A stretch of 64,000 nt of DNA from Shinella sp. UYSO24. Lineage in GTDB: Bacteria; Pseudomonadota; Alphaproteobacteria; Rhizobiales; Rhizobiaceae. Below the pieces are notes generated by a model. It did no database searches. It was not told the DNA's origin and saw only the letters and a list, made by a program, of their open reading frames with translations. Position 1 is the first letter of the stretch; each line of letters opens with the position of its first letter. Positions 1 through 8,508 of the stretch are shown here, piece by piece. A program made the position numbers and the translations under genes. The stretch is from assembly GCA_902167985.1 (NCBI GenBank), contig CABHNZ010000008.1, positions 225,553 through 289,552 of the forward strand. The letters are read 5' to 3'.

Positions 1-1452
1 GCCGGGCGTGCCGAAGACCATGGCCGGACGGCCCTGATGCAGCGCCAGCGACGGGGTGAGCGTGGTGCGCGGACGCCGCCCCGGCTCAAGCGAGGTCGGC
101 AGGCCTTCCTTCAGCCAGAACATCTGGGCGCGGGAATTGAGCGGGAAGCCGAGGCCCGGCACCACCGGCGAGGACTGCAGCCAGCCGCCGGATGGCGTGG
201 TCGAGACCATATTGCCCCAGCGGTCGATGACATCGATATGGACCGTATCGCCCTTCTTTTCCGAAAGATGCGCCATGGTCGGCTCGTAGACGGCACCCTT
301 GCCGCTGAACTCGCCAAGCATCTGCATGGTCAGCTCATACTGCCCATCGAAGCCCGGCACCTTGCCCGGAACCAGTGACTGCGAGGCGGTCTCGCCGATC
401 AGCTTGCGGCGCTGGGCATTATAGCCTTCCGACAGCAGATATTCGACCGGCACCTGGGCAAATTCCGGATCGCCGTAATAGACTTCACGGTCGGCAAAGG
501 CGAGCTTCATCGCTTCGACCACGGCATGGACGAAATCCGGGCCGGACGGATCCATGGCCGACAGATCCATGCCCTTCAGAAGCGCCAGCGACTGGAGGAG
601 CACCGGCCCCTGCCCCCAGCTCGGGGTCTTGGCGACGGTCCAGTCCAGATAGTCATAGGTCTGCGGCGCTTCGATCGTCGCCTTCCAGCCGGCCATGTCC
701 TGCGCCGTCAACACGCCCTTGTGCCTGATGCCGCTTGCATCCATCACCTCGGCGGTCTTCAGATAGTCCTCGATCGCCTCAGCGACAAAGCCGCGATAGA
801 AGGCATCGCGCGCCGCCTCGATCTGGGCGTCGCGACCGGTCTTGGCTTCAGCCTCGGCGATGATGCGCTTCCAGGTTTCGGCCAGAACCGGGTTCTGAAG
901 TTGGAATGCGGTTCGGGCGCTGCCCGCCCGGCAGCCATGTCGCATGGGAGGTCGGCCATTCCTTTTCGAAGAAGGAGGCGAGCCCCTTGATCGTCGCAGA
1001 CACACGCGGCAGTACCGGATGGCCGCTTTCGGCATAATAGATCGCCGGTTCGAGAACCTCGCGGACGCTCATCGTGCCGTATTCGGCAAGCATCAGCATC
1101 CAGCCGTCGAAGGCGCCGGGAATGACGGTCGCGAGCAGGCCGTCACCGGGAATGAGCTTCAGCCTTCCGACGTGTAATGGTCGATCGTGGCGCCGGCCGG
1201 GGCCGGTCCCTGGGCGCAGATGACCTCGACCTTGTCCTTCTTCTTCGAATAGATGACCGCCGGCATATCGCCGCCCGGGCCGCAGAGATGCGGCTCGACG
1301 ATCTGCAGGACAAAGCCCGTGGCAACCGCCGCATCGAAGGCATTGCCGCCCTTTTCGAGAATGGCCATGCCGACCTGCGAGGCAATCCAGTGGGTTGAGG
1401 TGACGACGCCGAATGTGCCGAGAATTTCCGGACGGGTGGTAAAGTCGCTCAT
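1..1452 (-). pseudogene. ggt: Gamma-glutamyltransferase, 3' end outside window, frame broken
   Basis: Gamma-glutamyltransferase (Ntn-hydrolase fold) removes the gamma-glutamyl group from glutathione and related amides. The N-terminus has the family signature GGNAFDAAVAT followed by VEPHLCGPGGD. Near 240-270 (minus strand) lies DTVHIDVIDRWGN, where the Thr before V-H is the expected autocleavage nucleophile, then STTPSGGW. Reading requires three frame changes, near 1155, 928 and 895, each consistent with one missing base, and homology is continuous across them. The gene follows a dipeptide-type permease by 36 bases, which suggests that imported gamma-glutamyl peptides are cleaved. No signal peptide is seen, so a cytoplasmic enzyme is inferred. 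The C-terminus lies beyond base 1. Confidence 0.88.
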
Positions 1453-1488
1453 GTCAAAATGTCCTTGTTCGGAATGTTTCGGGCGGGA

Positions 1489-2358
1489 TCAGGCTTCGCG
1501 CGGGTCAAGTGCATCGCGAAGGCCATCGCCGAGAAGATTGAAGCCGATGACGACGAGGAAGATGGCGATCCCCGGCCACATCGCCATCCATGGCGCCTGG
1601 CTGAGAAAATTCTTGGCGACGTTCAGCATCGAACCCCAGGAAGGTGCCGGCGGCTGCTGGCCAAGGCCGAGGAAGGAAAGGCTCGCCTCGGCGATGATGG
1701 CGGTCGCGATCGTCAGCGTCGCCTGCACGATGATCGGCGCAAGAATATTGGGAAGGATATACCGCCACATGATGCGGAAATGCCCAAGCCCGATCGAGCG
1801 GGCGCCCTCGACATAATCCTCCGTCTTGACGGCCAGAACCTGGCCGCGGGTCAGCCGCACGAAGACCGGCATGGCGGAGAGGCCGATCGCGACCATCGCA
1901 TTGGTCAGGCTCGGCCCGAGAAAGGCGGCAAGCGCAATCGCCATGATCAGGAACGGCATGGCAAGCAGCGCCTCGGTGACGCGCGAGATCACCATATCCA
2001 CCCAGCCGCCGAAATAACCGGCGGCAAGGCCGAAAGGCACGCCGATGACGACGGAAATCGCCACGGAAATCACGCCGGCCATCAGCGAGGCCTGCGCCCC
2101 CCAGATCATCCGCGAGAGGATATCGCGCCCGAGATCGTCGGTGCCGAGCCAATGGGCGGCCGACGGCGCCTTGCGGATGGCCGACCAGCTTGTGGCAACC
2201 GGATCGGGAATGGGCAGAACCGGTGCGGCAATCGCAAGCAGGGTGAAGAAGGCGACGATGACGAGCCCGGCAACAGCGCTGCGCTTGCGTTTCATCTTTT
2301 TCCAGGCGCGGTTTTCCGAACGCCCGGTCGGCAGGGAAACGGTGTCTATGGCGGTCAT
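1489..2358 (-). CDS. Dipeptide/opine-type ABC transporter permease (DppC family)
   Basis: Inner-membrane permease of the DppC/OppC type, 289 residues. After a short cytoplasmic N-terminus there is a first membrane segment (about residues 28-50, LVIVAFFTLLAIAAPVL). The family motif GTDDLGRDILSRMIWGA follows, then five more hydrophobic segments. The cytoplasmic EAA loop (EGARSIGLGHFRIMWRYILP) is the contact for the ATPase. Ten bases separate it from the DppB-type permease upstream. No ATPase for this importer is visible in the window; it may lie beyond ggt or be shared with another system. Substrate is inferred only from context (gamma-glutamyl peptides or glutathione). Confidence 0.92.
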   Translation of the reverse strand: MTAIDTVSLPTGRSENRAWKKMKRKRSAVAGLVIVAFFTLLAIAAPVLPIPDPVATSWSAIRKAPSAAHWLGTDDLGRDILSRMIWGAQASLMAGVISVAISVVIGVPFGLAAGYFGGWVDMVISRVTEALLAMPFLIMAIALAAFLGPSLTNAMVAIGLSAMPVFVRLTRGQVLAVKTEDYVEGARSIGLGHFRIMWRYILPNILAPIIVQATLTIATAIIAEASLSFLGLGQQPPAPSWGSMLNVAKNFLSQAPWMAMWPGIAIFLVVIGFNLLGDGLRDALDPREA

Positions 2359-2368
2359 GGCGCGGCCC

Positions 2369-3316
2369 TCACAATGTGGCTCTCAGGCGCGGATTGAGGA
2401 GGACGTAAAGCACATCGGCAATCAGGTTCATCAGGATGAAACCGACCGCCGTGCAGAGCACGACACCCTGGACGACCGCATAATCACGGTTGAAGACGGC
2501 ATCGACGATCAGCTTGCCGAAGCCCGGAATGGTGAAGATCTGCTCGGTCAGCACGGCGCCGGCCAGAAGCTCGCCGAAAAGCAGCGCCGAGAGCGTGACG
2601 ACCGGCAGAAGCGCATTGCGAAAGCTGTGCGACAGGACGACCGCCATCGGCGGCAGGCCCTTGGCCCGCGCCGTGCGGATATAATCGGCGCTCATCACCT
2701 CCACCATGGCCGATCTCGTGTGCCGCATCAGCGTCGCAGCCAACGCCGTCGACAGCACGAAGGCCGGCATGACCGTGGTTTGCAGCGAGCGCACGGGGTC
2801 GACGAAGATCGACTCGTAGCCCGAGGCCGGCAACCAGCCGAGCTGCACCGAGACGAACAGGATCAGCATGATGCCGAGCCAGAAATGCGGAACCGACAGG
2901 CCGGTCAGCGCAATGAGATTGGTGATGTAGTCGACGACCGTATTCTTCCTGACCGCCGCCAGAATGCCGAGCGGAATGCCGATCAGCACGGAGAAGATCA
3001 TCGCCATCACCGCAAGCTGGATCGTGACCGGCAGTTTCTGGCCGATCAGTTTCAGCACCGGCTCGTTGGTGCGGAGCGAAATGCCGAAATCGCCCGTCAG
3101 GATGCCGCCGAGCCAGTGCAGATATTGCAGGATGACGGGATCGTTGAGGTGATATTTGGCCCGCAGGAACGCAATCGTCGCCGGATCGCGCTCTTCACCG
3201 GCCATGGCGAGAATGGGATCGCCCGGCAGAAGCTTCTGCAGCGAAAAGACGAAGATCGAGATGATGATCAGTGTCGGGATCGCGACCAGCAGTCGCTTTC
3301 CGATATAGACAGCCAT
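2369..3316 (-). CDS. Dipeptide/opine-type ABC transporter permease (DppB family)
   Basis: DppB/OppB-type permease, 315 residues, of normal length. The N-terminal segment IGKRLLVAIPTLIIISIFVF and the LLPGDPILAMAGEE motif are typical of the family. The EAA loop reads YIRTARAKGLPPMAVVLSHS, and the C-terminus ends in a DVLYVLLNPRLR-type tail shared by DppB proteins. It is the second gene after the binding protein (100-base gap), and the DppC partner follows 10 bases downstream. Substrate cannot be read from the permease itself. Confidence 0.92.
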   Translation of the reverse strand: MAVYIGKRLLVAIPTLIIISIFVFSLQKLLPGDPILAMAGEERDPATIAFLRAKYHLNDPVILQYLHWLGGILTGDFGISLRTNEPVLKLIGQKLPVTIQLAVMAMIFSVLIGIPLGILAAVRKNTVVDYITNLIALTGLSVPHFWLGIMLILFVSVQLGWLPASGYESIFVDPVRSLQTTVMPAFVLSTALAATLMRHTRSAMVEVMSADYIRTARAKGLPPMAVVLSHSFRNALLPVVTLSALLFGELLAGAVLTEQIFTIPGFGKLIVDAVFNRDYAVVQGVVLCTAVGFILMNLIADVLYVLLNPRLRATL

Positions 3317-3415
3317 GGCGCCGGCCTCACGTTATCGAGCCGTTTTCCGGCCCGGTGACTTCGGAACGCCGCGCGGAAAAATTCCCCGCGCGGCCTTATG
3401 GGTGTGATCGGGAGT

Positions 3416-4924
3416 TTACGACTTGCTGACGCCGAGAAGGCGGATCATGCCATCCGGCGACGGCGTGAAGCCCTTGACCTTCTTGGAAATCGCATAGGCA
3501 TAAGGCTGGTGGCCGAGATAGATGATCGGCATGTCGTCGTTGAGGATCTTCATCGCGGCATCATATTTCTGCTTGCGCACCGCATCGTCCGGCGAGGTGC
3601 GCGCCTCGTTCAGAAGCTTGTCGACTTCCGGATTGCAGTATTTCACGTCGTTCAGGCCGCCCTTGCAGGTGACGAACTGGTGGATATTGCCGTCCGGATC
3701 GATACGGCCGGACCAGTCGGAACGGCTGAGCTGGTAATTGCCGCGGGTCTGCTCGTCGAGCAGCGTGGCGAATTCCGTCGATTTCAGCGTCACATTGAAG
3801 CCGGCCTCGGCAACCATCGACTGGATGACCTGCATCATCTGCGTCTGCGTCGTGTTGTTGGCGTGCTGGAGTTCGACGTCGAGATGATCGTAACCGGCCG
3901 CCTTCATCAGCTCCTTGGCCTTGGCGATATTGCGCTCCGGAACCGGAATATCCTTGTCATACCACGGGCTCGACGGCGGGAATGGCTGGTTGCCGGCCTT
4001 CGCAGTGCCTTCGAAGACGATCTGGTTGATCGCCTCGCGGTCGATTGCCAGCGAGAAGGCCTGACGCAGGCGCTTGTCCTTGCCGAGCGGATTGTCCGCA
4101 CGCGGACCATTGCCGACATTGACATACATGGCCATGTAGCCGGGGCCGATGACGTCGGCATAGGTGAGGTTCGGATCCTTCTTGACCGAAGCGGCATCCG
4201 AAGCAGAAATGCGCTCGGCAATGTCGAGATCGCCGGCACGCAGGTTTGCAAGCTTCACCGTCGTATCGGGGATCGGCAGATAGACGACCTTGTCGAGCAG
4301 AACCTTGTCGGCATCCCAGTAATCCTTGAACTTCTCAAGCACGATACGATCCTGCTGCACGCGCTCGACGAATTTGAACGGGCCGGCGCAGACCGGATGG
4401 CTGCCGAAATTGGCGCCGAGTTCCTTGGCGGCCTTGGGCGACACGATCATCCCGGCGCGGTCGCTCAGCTGCGACAGAAGCGTGACGTCCGGCGATTTGA
4501 GGGTAAATTTGACCTCGTAGGGACCGCTTGCCTCGACCTTTTCGACCGAGGCGAGCTCGCTCTTGCGGCGAGATTCCGGCAGCGTCATGTTGCGCTGGAT
4601 CGTGTAGACGACGGCATCCGCATTAAGCGGCGTCTCATCCTGGAACTTGACGCCCTCGCGGATCTTCATCGTCAGAACCTTGCCGCCTTCTGACCAGGCC
4701 CAGGAGGTTGCCAGCTGCGGCACGACCTTCATGTTCTGGTCGATATCGACGAGCTTGTCGCACATCGCGGTATAGACGATACGGCCGACAAAGGTGCGCG
4801 ACTGCGCCGGATCGAGCGTATCTGCATCATCATTCAGGCCAATGCGCAATTCACTGGCGAGCGCCGGAAACGCAAAGAGCGAGCCGGCAAGCAAGGCAAT
4901 AGTCAGTCTGGTCAATCGCTTCAT
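3416..4924 (-). CDS. Dipeptide/opine-type ABC transporter periplasmic binding protein
   Basis: Family 5 extracellular solute-binding protein of about 502 residues. It opens with a Sec signal peptide (MKRLTRLTIALLAGSLFAFPALA, cleavage probably after ALA) and the mature start SELRIGLNDDADTLDPAQS. Two ATG codons lie in tandem at 4927 and 4924. The Shine-Dalgarno-like AGAGG sits about 7 bases before the second, which I prefer. A longer frame from 4999 would run through the operator and is rejected. It is the first structural gene after the FCD regulator gene, separated by about 80 bases holding an inverted repeat. The neighbouring gamma-glutamyltransferase suggests a glutathione-like or gamma-glutamyl ligand. 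Confidence 0.93.
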   Translation of the reverse strand: MKRLTRLTIALLAGSLFAFPALASELRIGLNDDADTLDPAQSRTFVGRIVYTAMCDKLVDIDQNMKVVPQLATSWAWSEGGKVLTMKIREGVKFQDETPLNADAVVYTIQRNMTLPESRRKSELASVEKVEASGPYEVKFTLKSPDVTLLSQLSDRAGMIVSPKAAKELGANFGSHPVCAGPFKFVERVQQDRIVLEKFKDYWDADKVLLDKVVYLPIPDTTVKLANLRAGDLDIAERISASDAASVKKDPNLTYADVIGPGYMAMYVNVGNGPRADNPLGKDKRLRQAFSLAIDREAINQIVFEGTAKAGNQPFPPSSPWYDKDIPVPERNIAKAKELMKAAGYDHLDVELQHANNTTQTQMMQVIQSMVAEAGFNVTLKSTEFATLLDEQTRGNYQLSRSDWSGRIDPDGNIHQFVTCKGGLNDVKYCNPEVDKLLNEARTSPDDAVRKQKYDAAMKILNDDMPIIYLGHQPYAYAISKKVKGFTPSPDGMIRLLGVSKS

Positions 4925-4980
4925 CATCAATCCTCTGGTCTGGTTTAATGGCTGCACGTCTGTCCGGGTCGCCCTTTTCC

Positions 4981-4994
4981 ATTGGCGAACCAAT
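4981..4994. promoter_or_regulatory. Probable FCD/GntR operator in front of the binding-protein gene
   Basis: The inverted repeat ATTGG-CGAA-CCAAT lies between the regulator stop codon and the binding-protein start. The same ATTGG-N4-CCAAT element overlaps the regulator's own start codon at 5754-5767. Two copies at these two places point to the encoded FCD-family regulator as the binding protein (inference). Confidence 0.7.
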
Positions 4995-5002
4995 TTCATT
5001 CC

Positions 5003-5755
5003 TCAGGAGGCCTCGCTCAATGTCGGTTCGTCTTCGGGCGGCATTTCGGCATCGGCGAAGGATGTGGCGCGGATCAGCCTCTCCTGAAGCATCAGAAGAT
5101 GCTGGCGCATGGCTTCGCCGGCGCGCACCGGATCATGCGCCTCGATCGCCTCGATGATTTCCTGATGCTGGTCGCGCGAGACGATCATCGTATTGCCGGC
5201 ACTGCGCGCCCGTTCACGGATCGCCTGCCATGCAGGGTCCTGACGGACCTGATTGACGACGTCGAAAATCGAGAGAAACAGCTGGTTGCCGGCACTTTGC
5301 GCGATCTGCCGGTGCAAGGCGCCATCCCAGAGTTCGCGGGCATCCGCATCATCGCTCTTGAGGATCCTCGTGGTCAGCTCGCGCATCCGTTCGATCTCGG
5401 CAGGCTTGGCACGCATCGCCGCGAGCTGCGCCAGCTGCGGCTCGATGCGCAGGCGCACTTCCATGATTTCCATGAAATCGGTGCCGGCGACGAGCTCGCC
5501 CAGATGCTCGCTCCACCGGCCGGGCCGCTCGCCGACAAAGGTGCCAGCGCCCTGCCGGCGCCAGATCAGCCCCTCGCCTTCGAGCACCTCAAGCGCCCGG
5601 CGAACGGCGCGGCGGCCGACATTCAGCGTCTCGGCCAGCTGGCGCTCCGTCGGCAGACGGCCATCCTGACCGAAGGCGCTCGCCTGCAGCAGCTCGCGCA
5701 GCCTGCCCAGCGCGTAGTTGGAATTATCCCGAGGCTCGGATTGCTCATGCACCAT
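5003..5755 (-). CDS. FCD-domain GntR-family transcriptional regulator (FadR subfamily)
   Basis: About 250 residues. The N-terminal winged helix-turn-helix has the GntR signature (GRLPTERQLAETLNVGRRAVRRALEVLEGEGLIWRR), and the C-terminal all-helical FCD ligand domain contains the expected metal/ligand histidines (DGALHRQIAQSAGN, and R..H in the last helices). The start at 5755 is chosen because the longer frame from 5809 would cross the inverted-repeat operator. It probably controls the downstream importer-ggt genes and itself, as a repressor released by a carboxylate ligand; this is the usual mode of the family, not shown here. Confidence 0.9.
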   Translation of the reverse strand: MVHEQSEPRDNSNYALGRLRELLQASAFGQDGRLPTERQLAETLNVGRRAVRRALEVLEGEGLIWRRQGAGTFVGERPGRWSEHLGELVAGTDFMEIMEVRLRIEPQLAQLAAMRAKPAEIERMRELTTRILKSDDADARELWDGALHRQIAQSAGNQLFLSIFDVVNQVRQDPAWQAIRERARSAGNTMIVSRDQHQEIIEAIEAHDPVRAGEAMRQHLLMLQERLIRATSFADAEMPPEDEPTLSEAS

Positions 5756-5778
5756 TGGCGTACCAATTTTCAATTGGT
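5754..5778. promoter_or_regulatory. Autoregulatory operator of the FCD regulator
   Basis: Two interleaved inverted repeats share one arm: ATTGG-CGTA-CCAAT (5754-5767) and ACCAAT-TTTCA-ATTGGT (5762-5778). The first matches the element at 4981-4994 in 13 of 14 positions and overlaps the regulator start codon. This suggests autorepression. Confidence 0.68.
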
Positions 5779-6147
5779 GCAGTGAATGGCAGTTGCCGGC
5801 CGAGGTCAAGTCATATTTTGAGCAGGAAATCTCACTGACTTATTTTTGTGCGAAGCGGCGTAACGGCAGGTACGGCCGAGGCCTGCGGTGCCACGATGAC
5901 ATCACCGATTGCGACATTGCCGAAGGGGGAGATGAAGACGAGGCTTTCGCTCGTTCAGGATGCCACTGAACTGCTGCGCCACTAAAGGAGGCCGCTACAT
6001 TCTCGTGGAGAGGACCACATCGTTGAGCAGCCTTCGGGATCGGACCGAGTGCACTCAACGAAAGTGTGGTCAGAAAATTCGAGGCCGGAGCACGCCTGGC
6101 TCGGTCTCTTCACGTCAGTCGGGCGTCTTTCGGTATTGCCCGACCCG
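5779..6147. other. Intergenic, no supported gene
   Basis: This 370-base stretch lies between the FCD regulator's 5' end and the end of the N-carbamoylase gene. It starts with an AT-rich part (about 5810-5850) that probably holds the regulator promoter. A plus-strand frame ending near 5986 has no start or recognisable homology. I see no terminator with a clear stem and T-run. Confidence 0.5.
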
Positions 6148-7074
6148 TCACACTTCGATCGACACGCCCGTCTGAGCCGTGATCCGACCGTAATGTTCGG
6201 TGCGGCGATGTGCGGCGAAGTTGAAGACGGTCTGCTTGCCGAAGGCGCATTTGTCGAAATCGCATTCTGCCACGATCAGCTCGTCGCCTTCGCCGGCGGC
6301 ACGCGCAATGACGAAGCCATCCGGATCGACGATGATCGAGCCCGCGAACATGTGGTTGCCATCCTCCATGCCGCATTTGGCCACCGCGACCGCATAAGTC
6401 GCGTTCTGATAAGCGCCGGCGCAGACGGAAAGTTCGTGATGATAGACGCGCTTTTCGATGCCCTCGTCCTTGGAGAGGTTATTCTGCGACGGGGTGTTGT
6501 AGCCGATCGTCACCAGCTCGACCCCCTGCAGGCCAAGCACGCGCCAGGTCTCGGGCCAGCGGCGGTCGTTGCAGATCGCCATGCCCATCAGCGCACCCTG
6601 ATTGCGCACGACGTTGAAACCGGTATCGCCGGCAAGAAAATAGCGCTTTTCGAGATGCTGGTGGCTGCGCTCGGGCTCGAATTCCGCATGACCCGGCAGA
6701 TGGGTCTTGCGGTATTTCGAGACGATCTCGCCCTCGGGCGATACGAGGATGGAGGTGTTGTAGTGCAGCCCTTCAGGCGTCAGTTCGCAATAGCCGAAGG
6801 TGAAGCCCATCCGGTACTCCTTCGCCATGTCGAAAAGCGGCTGGGTGGCAGCGTTCGGCATTTCCGTTTCGAACCAGTGGTCGAACTCGGCCCTGTCCTC
6901 GACGTAGAAGCGCGGGAAGAACGTGGTCAGCGTCATCTCGGGATAGACGAGGAATTCCACGCCCTTGCGGTGCGCCTCTTCCATCAGCGCCATCATTCGG
7001 GCAACGACAGCCTCGCGACTTTCCGCCTTCTGGATGCCGCCGATCTGGGCGCCTCCGACGATCATCTTTTTCAT
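6148..7074 (-). CDS. N-carbamoyl-D-amino-acid hydrolase-like amidase (nitrilase superfamily)
   Basis: 308 residues, the length of Agrobacterium D-carbamoylase (DCase), which it resembles from end to end. The catalytic triad is readable: Glu46 in VYPEMTLTTFFPR, Lys123 in KYRKTHLPGH, Cys168 in MAICNDRRWPE. The HLEKRYF and GYNTP segments are also shared with DCase. The enzyme hydrolyses an N-carbamoyl or related amide to an amino acid, CO2 and ammonia; the exact substrate is inferred. It is the last gene of a run (binding protein, permeases, ATPase, cyclic amidohydrolase, this gene), 24 bases after the amidohydrolase. The pair mirrors the hydantoinase-carbamoylase pathway. Confidence 0.9.
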   Translation of the reverse strand: MKKMIVGGAQIGGIQKAESREAVVARMMALMEEAHRKGVEFLVYPEMTLTTFFPRFYVEDRAEFDHWFETEMPNAATQPLFDMAKEYRMGFTFGYCELTPEGLHYNTSILVSPEGEIVSKYRKTHLPGHAEFEPERSHQHLEKRYFLAGDTGFNVVRNQGALMGMAICNDRRWPETWRVLGLQGVELVTIGYNTPSQNNLSKDEGIEKRVYHHELSVCAGAYQNATYAVAVAKCGMEDGNHMFAGSIIVDPDGFVIARAAGEGDELIVAECDFDKCAFGKQTVFNFAAHRRTEHYGRITAQTGVSIEV

Positions 7075-7098
7075 CTATGCAGCCTTTCGGAGATAAGA

Positions 7099-8505
7099 TC
7101 AGGCATTGGCCTGAACGGGACGGAATTGAAATGGGGCGACCGGCACATGGGCAAGCCCGAGTGCCGAAAGACGGCCGGCGGCCTCGGCCGGAGCAAGGAT
7201 GGTGGCACCCTGACCGACCACACGACCGTCACGAAGGATCGGCGCGCCACCGCCGAAACTATGGACGGCTCTGCGACGAACAAGATCGATCACCGTGATA
7301 TCGGCGTCAGCGCCGGGGCCGAGATGCCCCTTGCGGTCGGCAAGGCCCATCATTCGCGCCGGCTCGGTCGAGGTCTTGCGAACGAAATCGGCAAGGCTGA
7401 ACGCATCCAGCTCGACGAGCGCCAGCCCGCGTTCCAGGAGGTCGTTGCGCGGCACGCCGCCGCCATCGGTCGCAAGCGCGTCGATGGCGAAGCTGCCATT
7501 GGTCCGGCGCATGACCGCAAGGTTGATGCGCGCCTCGGGCGGGTTGAGGAAAAAGCTGCAGCCGATATCGCTGTCGGCGGCCTTCCATGCGGCCAGCGCC
7601 TGCTCGCCGACGGCAAGGTGGTTTTCGCCATCGGCCAGCATGTGGACATGCGCCCACCCGGCAAGGATCGCCTCGGCCATGCCCGCCGAAGTCGCATCGA
7701 AGCCGCCGCGCTTGAGGTTGCGCTGCGTCGCGACGCTATCGGGGATGCCGTTGGAGCAGCGCGCCGAATTGCCGTTGAACGGTGCGAGATAGCTTTCCGA
7801 CCAGATATGCGGATGCGCCTCCAGCAGCGCGCAGGCCTCCTGGGTTTCGGCGAGAATATGCTCGTGGGTACCGCGCACATAGGCATTCACATGCGGCAGA
7901 TGCAGCGGGTTGCCATCCGCCAGCGCGCAGGCCTCGCGCATTCCGCGCATGTCCTGCGGCGTCTCGATCGTGCCGGCGTGAAAGGCGACATGCGCACCCT
8001 CCCGGGCACAAAGCGCGATGGCGCGGGCGGTTGCCTCCGGCGTCAGCGGGAAATGCCCGCCAAGCACCTTGAGCCCGACAGCGCCGGAGCGGCGCGCACG
8101 CGCAAGATGATCGGCGAGTTCCGCATTGCCGGGATCGATCGTGTCGACCGTATGGCCCGGACGGATATAGTCGATACAGGCGAGCGTCAGGCCTGTGCCA
8201 TGGCTTGCGGCGAGTTCCATCACGCTGTCCACCGGACCGGCCATGTCCAGCGCGGTGGTCACGCCGCGCGCGCAAGCATCCGGTGCCGGCCGGGCCGCCG
8301 AGCCAGCTCGACAGATGCACATGGCTGTCGATCAGGCCGGGCAGGACATGCAGCCCTTCAAGGTCGATCTCTTCGCGCGCCTTCAGCGTCAGCCCGGCGC
8401 TATCTCGGCGATACGGCCGCCGGCAATGGCGATATCCGCCACCCCGTCGCGCCCCGAAACCGGATCCACGACATGACCGTTCCTGAGGATCAGTTCGAAT
8501 TCCAT
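7099..8505 (-). pseudogene. Metal-dependent amidohydrolase (dihydroorotase/hydantoinase/D-aminoacylase-like), frame broken
   Basis: Cytoplasmic TIM-barrel amidohydrolase of about 465 residues. The start at 8505 follows GGAGAAC. The N-terminus runs through a beta-sandwich segment to GLIDSHVHLSSW (HxH metal motif). The later part has VGLKVLGGH (candidate bridging Lys), AFHAGTIETP and HLPHVNAYVRG (metal His), and DALATDGGG (catalytic Asp). Two frame changes, near 8400 and 8290, each fit one missing base; everything after 8280 is a clean frame. It sits between the fused ATPase gene and the N-carbamoylase, so ring opening of a cyclic amide is the best guess. A D-aminoacylase or other deacylase is the alternative. 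Confidence 0.82.
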
Positions 8506-8508
8506 CGC

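Noticed and set aside
1459..3358. Long plus-strand frames opposite the first permeases
   Set aside because: Arg/His/Asp-rich composition without domains; the minus strand encodes clear DppB and DppC permeases.
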